NCBI GenBank assembly: GCA_002633025.1
Contig: NMRB01001161.1
Location: forward strand, 64,070-128,069
Length of the DNA: 64,000 nucleotides
Source: Notospermus geniculatus
Lineage: Eukaryota > Nemertea > Pilidiophora > Heteronemertea > Lineidae
Direction: 5' to 3'
The notes below the pieces were generated by a model, which ran no database searches, was not told the origin of the DNA, and saw nothing but the letters and a program-made list of their open reading frames with translations. The first letter of the stretch is position 1, and every line of letters begins with the position of its first letter. Positions 37,541 through 47,861 of the stretch are shown piece after piece. The translations under genes were made by a program, and so were the position numbers.

Positions 37541-37690
37541 GAGGAAAGAGTTAACAGCATTACAACAAAATAGCTGAAATGTACATCTCTGCAGGTTGAC
37601 AATAGTTGTGGACAGCAGTGATAATAGTTGAGTAAACTGATGGCCAATGATGATCACTTGCGAAAAGCATGGAGTGGGTCACATACTCCC
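37541..37690. repeat. Dispersed repeat, pair with 49870-50030
   Basis: 'aatagctgaaatgtacatctc', 'gataatagttgagtaaactg' and 'ccaatgatgatcac' occur in the same order and spacing here and at 49870-50030, in the same orientation, with substitutions and small indels. Confidence 0.8.
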
Positions 37691-38425
37691 AAGTATTCAA
37701 AATATCCGAGCTGATTAAAAACTTTGCGAGTAAAAGATGACGGTTTCTGATTGCCATTGTTTTTATTTATTCACAAGATCTGCTGTGGACACATTGAGAT
37801 TACATGGACATACAAATTAATATATGTGACATTTGAAGCCTCGCCTTGGTCATAATCATTGCTCAACAATGAACATCTTCTTGCATTTGTATACTTTTTT
37901 AATGGTCATGCAGCGACCACAGGTGAAATTCCGACACTGGTAATGGTATTTGCATGTCTTCGCAGTACCAGGATCCTCGATTGTTCTGAAAGTCAAGAAC
38001 TATGTTGTATAACCATAGGTCCCCACATTCTCCTGTTCCCCTGAGGAAATCACTACTTCTTACCACTGGTTCATACATCACTGCACATGAAGGGTTTATG
38101 TGCGGTGACGAAGGGAGCGAGTGCTAAGAACCTATATTCTGGGGATGCTGGACCCAAGTTTTAGCTTAAAGCGGATTGTTCGCGTCTGTCCAAAGTGAAC
38201 CAAAAATAATAAAACAACCTGTTTTATTCGTAATAACAACTGGTAAATGGTGCATTGTGGCGGCCGCTTCGGAAACTGTTCTGTGGAATCTGACTCGCGC
38301 GAATAGTCTGCTTTAAAGGAGTATTCCTTCGAGTCTCACCCTGGTTAATATTGGCCCAAAAGAGATGTTCTCGTCAGTCACGTTGATTTGATGTCAACTT
38401 ATGGATGTAGGCCTACTGCAACTGG

Positions 38426-38615
38426 GGCAGCGGTGGTCTAGTGGCTTGGTCCCTGGCTAACACTCATGAGGTCTCTGGTTTGAATCCCACTGTCAGCGTG
38501 AGACTCTGGGCAGGTCTCTTTGCCTCCCCCTCCTCACTCCACCGCTGAATGGGCAGCTCATCCGAGTTATGACAGGTTTCAGGACAGACCGAGTTGAAGA
38601 TGGATGATATATCTA
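38426..38615 (+). repeat. tRNA-derived SINE
   Basis: 'gcagcggtggtctagtggcttgg' is A-box-like, and 'ggtttgaatccca' 40 bp later is a good B-box. The body continues as 'gggcaggtctctttgcctcc'. The mutated acceptor-stem pairing argues against a functional tRNA gene. Confidence 0.7.
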
Positions 38616-39439
38616 CTGTAGTTGATATCAGAACTACAATTGCCTGAAAGGTTTAATTGGCAACAAGTCTATCTTATGTACTTACATGACAGCACTTCTC
38701 TTGCCAAGCCGCATCATCAGAACACCAGTAAAACACGTCCTCTTGGCCATAGCAGGGACACAGATGCCAATAATGAGGAAAAGGAGAACTGTCTTCATCT
38801 TGCAAATTGGAATCAGTCAATGCTGGTTGGAAGCACAGAGCAAAGTGATTTCATCTGATGCTCCATCCAGTACTATAGAAGTTAATCAGTTACATGAATA
38901 TTGATTTCTCAAGGTTGGCCGATTGAGATGCATCCTTAGCTGTGAGTAGCAACTTGAATATGCACACCTGAGGGTTTCAACCTGTTATCATCTTGTGTTA
39001 AGTACAGCAAATGTTCAAGGAGGTACTTGGAATGTTAAAGTACTAAGTACCAACGGTAATAGAGGAATGCTCTGCAGACATGTGAACTTCAAAACTGAAA
39101 ACCTTCACCATTCCATACAGTCACGGTGACAGAAAACATCTTTTGGGTCACCCATTCACAATTTGGAAAACCCTCGAAATGGCGCCTGTCAAAATTCATC
39201 AAGTCCAAAAAAGGTTCAAGATCTCAAGTCAAAGAAGCACATTTATTGCATAACGCGAATCACGGACAGACTGACACAGCCTTTCTTGTGATATATACAA
39301 GCAAACGGTAACCCTTGGTCCAACACAAGTCCAGATCCCCTGGTTCAATCATCATGATGAATACACGATACCCAGGTTCAAACAGGATATCTGCAGCATA
39401 CTCTGGCTCCAACGGGCCTAATGCACCCATAACAATGCT

Positions 39440-39690
39440 TTTAACAGAATTACAGTACTGGACCGCCATACTGAGGCTGAAACCGAACTACTGCACCCAC
39501 CCATACTGTCTATACTGCACCTGTCCATACTGAGGCTGTAACAGAACTACTGCACCCATCTATACCATTTGTATACTGAGCCTCATACAAAAGACTATTG
39601 CTTCACTGCAGTCAGCTGCCCATCCATACTGAGGTTCATACAAGACTACTGCGCCCTGCCATACTGAGACTCAAACAGGACCAATGCCCC
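39440..39690. repeat. Degenerate tandem repeat, about 50-bp unit
   Basis: Recurring 'ccatactgaggctg', 'cagaactactgcaccca' and 'atactg' words in the same order over at least four diverged units. Confidence 0.6.
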
Positions 39691-40180
39691 AAGCATGTTT
39701 ACCCTTACACCCCTCACCCATTTAAATTCAATTAAAATATCTTCTGACTTCTACAAGCCCCTTTTCCCCAAAGCAAGAGAGACAGGAATTCTATGCACTT
39801 GGAGACAGTTTAAATGCATACACGCATAAATGAACAACGCAACATACCGTGGGACTACCTGATTACTATTACATAAGTTTAGCTTTCTGTCAGAAGTATT
39901 TCAAGCAGGGGGGCTATACGAGGATGCACAATCTGCATGTCAGCAGCAAATATTCATAATACACAAAAATTTCTTTGGAATAAATTAGGAACGATTAAGT
40001 ACACATTTTGCCATTTCCACTGTGTTCCAAACCTTTTTGTGGGACACACTGTACATATTATCTCTGTACCTTCAAAACCAATACTTCAGATGTAAAATGA
40101 CCACTTTGATGACGTGCCACCAAGATGGGCGTTCATCATTATCAGAGCCACGGGCAGTTTTCCCCCGAACAGGAAGAGAT

Positions 40181-43105
40181 CTATCGGCCACGTGGGACGG
40201 GGAGACGATCCTCCTCTTCCTTGTTAGTGTCAGAAGACAGGGAAGACCAATCAGGTACTTTCCCTGTCTGAAGAAACTGCTCCCTTGAAAGTGATCGACT
40301 TCCTAATACCTCGAGCGCCCCGAATATTGCACCTGGAAAAGACAGAACACATGACAGAATACAGGAAGATACACTCAGTTTCCACCAGGAAGAAAACAGA
40401 CAACGTGGAATTTCAGTTTCGCAATATCAATGTGTTGACTAAACACTGACCTCCCAACCAAGCAGCGTAGTTTTCCTTCGCAGGTAACTGATGAAACTTG
40501 AAGACTTTGATGGCCAGATCTTCCTGATACTTGGGTTTTTCCAGTAGACTGTAAAGTTCATCTCGCAACCGTGCTTTGAATCCTGGCAACATGGCCGTGC
40601 CTCCGATGATGACGATGTTCTCCGCCATGTAACATCTCATGTCAATAGGACACTGGAATGAAATGATGCAATATGGATTTTCACCGAATAGATATTGCGC
40701 TATTTGAAGTTTCATCTGGTTCCTGACCACAGTCACACACTCAAACCACAGACAAACACATGTGTGCTGATGATGCAGTCAGAAGCTGCTCACACCCAAA
40801 GCCACAACTCCTGGACAAACCAACGAGCTGATGATGCTGAGTGTTCCTACCTTTTTAAGTGAATCAAGGATCAAGGTAGCCACGGACCTCTCCTCATTAT
40901 CCTGCTCAAACAACACCTCACAGGCAGATTCTCTGAAATTATAGAAAAGCTTCAGGTGTATGCCGATCAATAGGGTAGCAAACCACGTGTCCGCATGATG
41001 TAAGAGTAAAGTGTCTTGTTCAAGTGTTTTGTTTCCAAAAACAAAAGTGGTTCTAAACTGAAATTGGACCTACGACCTTCAGGTTATGACAACTCAATGC
41101 CCTAAGCACTACCTCAACTCTCTTTAAAAGATCTGTCTCTTCCAGTGATTTCTTTTACAAACATTGATTGATTATTTTTCTAGCACCAACCTTATTTTTC
41201 CATCAATATGCAGCATTTTCTCGCCGTCTAGAGGATAATCAACACCAGGAGGTGGTTCTGGACCCTGGAGGCAAACAAACCAGATACAGCCATGGTGCTC
41301 AGTTCAAAACAGTCCACCACCGATACTTAACATAACTTCAGCAAAAGCAATCAGCAAAAGAGCAATTGGTAGAAAATTCATCACATTTAGTTATTGTCAT
41401 AAATATAGACGGTTCTGCAAAGTCTGTAACCCAATATGCTTGAAGTTCATGCAAATAAGACAATGGGTCAACCAACCATCAATTATCGCCATCCTGTGAC
41501 TCAACAGTTCGGAGGAAATGACGTTTTTCCACTTCTTTGAAAAACTCGGAGATGACCCACATAACAGTAATGACAACATACCGGGTAAACATGGTCTCAT
41601 TTGACTTATCAATGAACTGACAGTGTACTCTGTAAGCACTTTAACATTCATAAACACATCCGAGTGTTTTTTACTTAAATGAACCTGATTTATCCCGAAC
41701 TTCCCCAGCCAACAAGAAAAAGCACTTTTACATTCATAAAATACATCCGAGTGTTTTTTACTTAAATGAACCTGATTTATCCCGAACTTCCCCAGCCAAC
41801 AAGAAAAAGAGCTTTTTAAGCACAAGACTGAAACTGATGAGAGAAGTTGGGCCAAGTCTTTGTTATGAATACAACAGGACTGGTATTGACATGACTGAGC
41901 ACCTTTCTCTGACTCTTATTAAAAGCAGAAATACCCTTATTTTCATATAGTAAATTGAATAGCAAGAAAGCAAAGTGAGAACAGGCACATCCATACCATT
42001 TCACCATAAACTGGGGTAAACCCCCAGAAAAGGTACTTCAGAACCTGTAACATTGTAATCAAGATATCATGAACAGCTGGCTTGGAAGAGAGAATCTGCT
42101 GCAGTGCTTTTTGAGGGTGTAAATGAGGTTTCTGCCCACAAGGTCCATGCAACTGTACTGTAACTGTCACGACCAAAGAAGCTGAATTAGGACAAGGTGC
42201 AGAACATTTATCAATGGATTTGAGTAAGGATGATGTGGTGTACTACACTAGTATTACTATATTGTACTGTCAAAGTGAGCTCATGAGAACAACACCTACC
42301 GTAGCTCCTTCACCATAACCACTTTCCTTCAACTTGGCAGAATGGATATCCATAGCACGATCAAATTTTGTCACGAAACAGCACCTCACTGGAACGGAAT
42401 GAAGAAAATCATTTTGAGATGAAAGAATTGCTCAAAACAGTTGTAAAGTGGCCTGCTTTTGGTGATGTACACCATATTGGCAGCTTTATCTCTCTGGGAA
42501 ATGAGTCAAGGCCAGAACTAGTCAAGTGCACAGTAGAGAATCCGTCATCACCCGGTGAGCTAAAGATAAGACAATATTTCCTCACCTTTCATGTCTTCAA
42601 GGATATTTTCTTCAATAGAACCTGGAAATAGATCATAACATAGAATACAAATCGATTCTGGTTGAGCATATCAATACTGAGTTTGTCAATGACTGAACAA
42701 ATGTCCACTGAAATGGTGTATTACGACATGGATAATGACGACTCACTAACTACTGATGAAAGAGGGCGCTCCCCCTGTTCTTGTGTTACGACATTTGTGC
42801 CCTCCATAAGTTGTGATTCTAAGTTTTCATGAATGGCTCGGCCTGCAAGAGGGACTGCTTCCCACGCCTTTAGCACTGGAATGCCTTCAAATATCTGATG
42901 GTTGGTGAAGGAAAATGGGTGAACTCTGTTCAATGTGCATGAAGAACTATGTCACCTGTCTATACCACAAGTCATAAGCAGTATTTGAGAAGGATACAGG
43001 AAGGACTAGAGATTCAGTGTAGCCCACATCTATAACGAGACCAGAATTTGTGGCGAGGGTGAAGAGAACTAACTGATGTGATGGAGCGAAGAGTACGGAT
43101 GGAAC
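40181..43105 (-). CDS. ACTR10: Actin-related protein 10 (dynactin pointed-end subunit), 5' end missing
   Basis: Arp10/Arp11 caps the pointed end of the dynactin Arp1 filament and helps dynein-dependent transport. Exons, 5' to 3': 43105-42998, 42894-42747, 42621-42586, 42388-42300, 41264-41191, 40932-40851, 40652-40451, 40332-40181. They sum to 297 codons including stop, with every phase consistent. Matching peptides: [85 protein letters not shown] and the end [19 protein letters not shown]. The family is about 417 residues; about 120 N-terminal residues, including the first nucleotide-binding part of the actin fold, are absent. The first visible exon starts in phase 0 with a good acceptor, so upstream exons must exist. 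None was found between 43106 and 47711, where a duplicated block and two Ns occur, so I infer an assembly gap and not a pseudogene. Confidence 0.93.
41638..41815. repeat. 87-bp tandem dimer
   Basis: Two nearly identical units, each containing 'acatccgagtgttttttact' and 'tatcccgaacttccccagcc', are offset by 87 bp inside an ACTR10 intron. Confidence 0.9.
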
Positions 43106-43170
43106 CTGAAGAAAAGAACGATGGGAATCAATGACTGGACATCGAAATTCACAACCATACTCACACAGAN

Positions 43171-44938
43171 GTCCGCCTGCAACGACCACCCTCGGCGGCC
43201 CTGACCCCCCTCTGCCAAAACTCCTGGATCCGTGCCTGCCTGGGGATTGAGCAATATATTGCCAATAGGCATTTGAAATGTCAGAAGGGCCTGTGTTCCT
43301 GCCATCCATCAGATCAGCTGGGCATAATGTTTTGTTCCAACTCGGGTGGGAGAACTGACTCCTGAATGGACTGGGTTTATATGCATGGGCTGTTTTTTGG
43401 GACTTTCTTGGGGCTCACCTTCCAAGGTCCATGACACTCCTGATCCAGCAACTTGAATGTGCCTCACACTCCATCCCATTCTAGTCTTGGAGGGAAAAAG
43501 CGAAGAAGAACATCATAAGGATACACATAGGGATTTGTTTTATTCTAAATGATCAATCCATGACATGGGTAATCATTATTCCCTGAATGGATAGACATTT
43601 TTGACAGAGCAGACCTTTTCATTCTGTTCCATCCAAAATAATCATTCCATTTCAGGGCTAATAACTCGCCCACAATTGAATGCCTACACAGCACAGGTGC
43701 TAATGATAATGCATTAGGTGATCAGCAACAATACTCATAGCACAAAAACTACTGGCTATGCTGAATATAGACATGAAATGTCATGATATAAGTGACTTCA
43801 TGCAAATCCAGTCCTCCTGCCCCCCCCCCCCCCGCCCCCTCCACCCCAGTTCCTCCATGCTGCAGTCAAACTGCGCCCTAGAAAGCTTTCTTAAAGCCAC
43901 TCTATTGCAGATACCCAGATTTCGTCCACATTCATATACATTTCAAATAATAATTTCCACGTTCCAGGAAGTATAACAAATTTGTACGATTGCATTCAAT
44001 CAATATTTGATAATTCCACAACGAAAACATGGGATCATCACTTTTACGTCAGCTCCCTCCGCAGACAATTTCTATCCAGTCGAATACTGGACACACTCGA
44101 CTGCACACAATCTGTACTTCTCCACTGTCAACCAGACAGTGTCATCACTCGTTCCCACAAACCTAGATCAGGTCAGGTGTCTCCCTGAATATGGTGAATT
44201 GCAAATTGTGGCAGATATGGCACGGTATTGGCATCAACCTAGTCTAAAGACAAGGACTATTCAAGCATCAACCAAGTCTTATGACAGGTATGAGCAAGGA
44301 CAATGCAAGCATTTACTCAGTCCGATGACAAGATATAGGGAGTATAGTACCAAAGACAGTGCATGTAGCATCAACTAAAACCGAATACAGTACTTGTATG
44401 CATATACTGAGGACATTAACCAAGTCCGAAGACAAGGTACTATAGCGAGCGAGCAGCTTGGCTCATTGTGACGTCACCTACTTTGACCGGCGATCCACCA
44501 TGCTGATGTGTGCCATGTGTAGATCACGTCATGGTTGAAGTCACAGACACTCCACTTGCGCAGACGACAAAGCGTGTCATGACTTCATTTGCCATCCAAT
44601 ATGGCGGATCTAGACTGCTAACATGGCGTGATCACGTCACCTGCATGCTCTCTATATATACATGTTAAGGACAAGGTATACCGGTACGGTAAACGTAGTT
44701 GTCAACCAAGCCCAGAGATACACCTAGGACAACACACAAGTTTTACATGTATTGCACCATAAACATCCCAATTATGCAAGGACCTTCAGCCCTCTCAAGG
44801 TGTGCTACCTCTCATGTACAAACAATAACAACGTTAAATGTACAAATGACAACATTTCTGTGTAGGATTTGTACAGTCGGTCAAAGAATATTCATGTTGT
44901 AAAAGCATTTCAAATGTTAGATGGACCAAGAAATAGAC
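43171..44938. repeat. 1.77-kb duplicated block, copy A, bounded by Ns
   Basis: From 43171 ('gtccgcctgcaacgaccacc') to 44938 ('accaagaaatagac') the sequence matches 45299-47041 at nearly every position, apart from small indels (for example 12 bp near 44120 and a few bp near 44500). An N immediately precedes it (43170) and follows it (44939). The block holds the same C-tract, minisatellite-like 'atcaaccaagtc' words and MITE as copy B. No gene exon was found in it. Confidence 0.95.
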
Positions 44939-44939
44939 N

Positions 44940-45298
44940 TGGGCACTATCCGGCGGACGAATGGGTTAGTAAATCGCCGGAACTGAGGACCCACTTCCGT
45001 TTCAAGATGGCGCGTATTGTTATACAGCCGAGTCGGACTCCCGACAAATCCCGAAGTACCCGAAAGAGGCCGAACGAGGCCGAGCCGAATGGGGGGTTTG
45101 GGGGTCGTCCCCCCCCCTGCTCGCCACCACCACCAATTGTTTTTTTTTCAATAATTTGCGACAGTAGGCAAAAAAATGCACAAATAAAGCTTCTGTTTTG
45201 ATCGGTACCGAGATGCCAGGAAATCGCATCTGCGACCTTCTAATGTTCTAGATTTCAACATTTTCTGGGGGACCCCAGTCGGAGCGGACATCTTTGGC
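44940..45298. other. Unique spacer between duplicated blocks, promoter-like
   Basis: 'cacttccgtttcaagatggcgcg' at 44991-45013 combines an ETS-like CTTCCG with a YY1-like AAGATGGCG. It is followed by a CpG-rich stretch and a G/C-homopolymer region. From about 45213 it runs into the dispersed 'caggaaatcgcatctgcgaccttct' repeat. No recognised exon follows. Confidence 0.4.
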
Positions 45299-47041
45299 GT
45301 CCGCCTGCAACGACCACCCTCGGCGGCCCTGACCCCCCTCTGCCAAAACTCCTGGATCCGTGCCTGCCTGGGGATTGAGCAATATATTGCCAATAGGCAT
45401 TTGAAATGTCAGAAGGGCCTGTGTTCCTGCCATCCATCAGATCAGCTGGGCATAATGTTTTGTTCCAACTCGGGTGGGAGAACTGACTCCTGAATGGACT
45501 GGGTTTATATGCATGGGCTGTTTTTTGGGACTTTCTTGGGGCTCACCTTCCAAGGTCCATGACACTCCTGATCCAGCAACTTGAATGTGCCTCACACTCC
45601 ATCCCATTCTAGTCTTGGAGGGAAAAAGCGAAGAAGAACATCATAAGGATACACATAGGGATTTGTTTTATTCTAAATGATCAATCCATGACATGGGTAA
45701 TCATTATTCCCTGAATGGATAGACATTTTTGACAGAGCAGACCTTTTCATTCTGTTCCATCCAAAATAATCATTCCATTTCAGGGCTAATAACTCGCCCA
45801 CAATTGAATGCCTACACAGCACAGGTGCTAATGATAATGCATTAGGTGATCAGCAACAATACTCATAGCACAAAAACTACTGGCTATGCTGAATATAGAC
45901 ATGAAATGTCATGATATAAGTGACTTCATGCAAATCCAGTCCTCCTGCACCCCCCCCCCCCGCCCCCTCCACCCCAGTTCCTCCATGCTGCAGTCAAACT
46001 GCGCCCTAGAAAGCTTTCTTAAAGCCACTCTATTGCAGATACCCAGATTTCGTCCACATTCATATACATTTCAAATAATAATTTCCACGTTCCAGGAAGT
46101 ATAACAAATTTGTACGATTGCATTCAATCAATATTTGATAATTCCACAACAAAAACATGGGATCATCACTTTTACGTCAGCTCCCTCCGCAGACAATTTC
46201 TATCCAGTCGAATACTGGACACACTCGACTGCACACAATCTGTACTTCCAGACAGTGTCATCACTCGTTCCCACAAACCTAGATCAGGTCAGGTGTCTCC
46301 CTGAATATGGTGAATTGCAAATTGTGGCAGATATGGCACGGTATTGGCATCAACCTAGTCTAAAGACAAGGACTATTCAGGCATCAACCAAGTCTTAGAA
46401 CAGGTATCAGCAAGGACAATGCAAGCATTTACTCAGTCCGATGACAAGATAGTGAGTATACCAAAGACAGTGCATATAGCATCAACTAAAACCGAATACA
46501 GTACTTGTATGCATATACTGAGGACATTAATTAAGTCCGAAGACAAGGTACTATAGTGAGCGAGCAGCTTGGCTCACTGTGACGTCACTCTGACCGGCGG
46601 TCCACCATGCTGGGTGCCATGTGTAGATCACGTCATGGTTGAATTCACAGACACTCCACTTGCGCAGACGACAAAGTGTGCCACGAGGTCATTTGCCATC
46701 CAATATGGCGGATCTAGACTGCTCACATAACGTGATCACGTCACCTGCAAGCTCTCTATATATACATGTTAAGGACAAGGTATACTGCTACGGTACACGT
46801 AGGTGTCAACCAAGCCCAGAGATACACCTAGGACAACACACAAGTTTTACATGTATTGCACCATAAACATCCCAATTATGCAAGGACCTTCAGCCCTCTC
46901 AAGGTGTGCTACCTCTCATGTACAAACAATAACAACGTTAAATGTACAAATGACAACATTTCTGTGTAGGATTTGTACAGTCGGTCAAAGAATATTCATG
47001 TTGTAAAAGCATTTCAAATGTTAGATGGACCAAGAAATAGA
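45299..47041. repeat. 1.77-kb duplicated block, copy B
   Basis: Direct repeat of 43171-44938, same orientation. On its left it continues without an N into the 'ggaccccagtcggagcgg' part of a dispersed repeat. On its right it continues into unique sequence leading to the HIF-alpha 3' end, so copy B looks like the natively connected one. Confidence 0.95.
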
Positions 47042-47711
47042 CAAGAGATGCTGCCAGCCCAACTGATATCAGGCACTTTGACTCCTCCTGATCAGTCATA
47101 CTTGTGCGAGATATAACAATACTTTTAATGCTTACATGCCTCTTACCCCCATAACATCTCATCTGAATGTCAGAAAACAAGCAAATCCTCATCAAACAGT
47201 AGTGCAGACTTGTGCACTGGCATTTTCAAACAAGAACTAGCCAAAATGTGGATTAAATAAGCAAGTCTACGACCTGACATGGCCAAAAATAGATAAATAA
47301 CTATATGAATCTTTGATCCAGTCTCTTTATACTCTGTCTCACCATATTCACATTAACAGTTGTCATACTGTAAGTACAGGTGACATACTGTCAACTTAAG
47401 GTGAGGCAGAGTTCAGTTCCTAACAACACGTATGTAGTTGAGAATAGATAGAGTAAGGTTAGCCCTGTAAACCTCGTATTTTACAAATACAAACATCACA
47501 ATCTACACATTTTATCATAAAACACATGTCTCTCACATTCTTTAACAACTCTAAAATATAATCATCCAAGAGCAGCTTAATACTCATTGCCGTGAAATGA
47601 ACTCCTGGCGTCCGTACCGATCGTCCGATCTCTATGAATCCCTTGTCATGACACTTCAGACGCTACCTAGGCCTCCATCATGATCTAGCGTTGACTAATG
47701 TATGTTCCTTA
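47042..47711. other. HIF-alpha 3' UTR and downstream region
   Basis: AT-rich sequence after the HIF-alpha stop codon (47712), with several AT-rich words on the minus strand but no clean AATAAA. No other gene was seen. Confidence 0.45.
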
Positions 47712-47861
47712 TCAGATAACGTTGGAGCCTTCCAGTGCCCGATGAAGATCCTCACCCCGTAAGAGGATATTTTGATGCACGGGGGCATTCACTTCCACAT
47801 CCACGGCATTAATACTCGGCAGGACCAAAGAGTTGATGCTGCTCATACCACTGCTCATACT
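47712..47861 (-). CDS. HIF1A: HIF-alpha last exon: C-terminal transactivation domain with FIH asparagine
   Basis: Forty-nine codons plus stop. VEVNAPV aligns with the vertebrate CEVNAP motif, whose asparagine is hydroxylated by FIH to block CBP/p300 binding. [15 protein letters not shown] aligns with the terminal LLQGEELLRAL helix. The acceptor tttgtag at 47862 is clear. Retention of both prolyl and asparaginyl sites suggests a full oxygen-sensing circuit in this animal. Confidence 0.9.
   Translation of the reverse strand, partial: SMSSGMSSINSLVLPSINAVDVEVNAPVHQNILLRGEDLHRALEGSNVI

Larger units (their letters stand above)
37070..40180. other. Intergenic region PNPT1-ACTR10: 3' UTRs, SINE and repeats, no gene
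   Basis: PNPT1 3' UTR occupies the start, with a polyadenylation signal at 37298. The rest carries dispersed repeats listed separately. TTTATT at 39242-39247 would serve as AATAAA for the minus-strand ACTR10 transcript, implying a 3' UTR of about 0.9 kb. No conserved coding exon was found. Confidence 0.55.

Noticed and set aside
38426-38500. Functional tRNA gene
   Set aside because: A- and B-boxes are present, but the acceptor stem does not pair and a SINE body follows.
42947-43105. Longer ACTR10 exon reading through 42998 ([10 protein letters not shown])
   Set aside because: Family alignment ([14 protein letters not shown]) and phase place the donor at CCT|GTATCC, so the extra residues are intron.
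43758-44378. ORFs repeated in 45886-46398
   Set aside because: They are simply duplicated with the surrounding block, differ by frameshifting indels between copies, and match no family.
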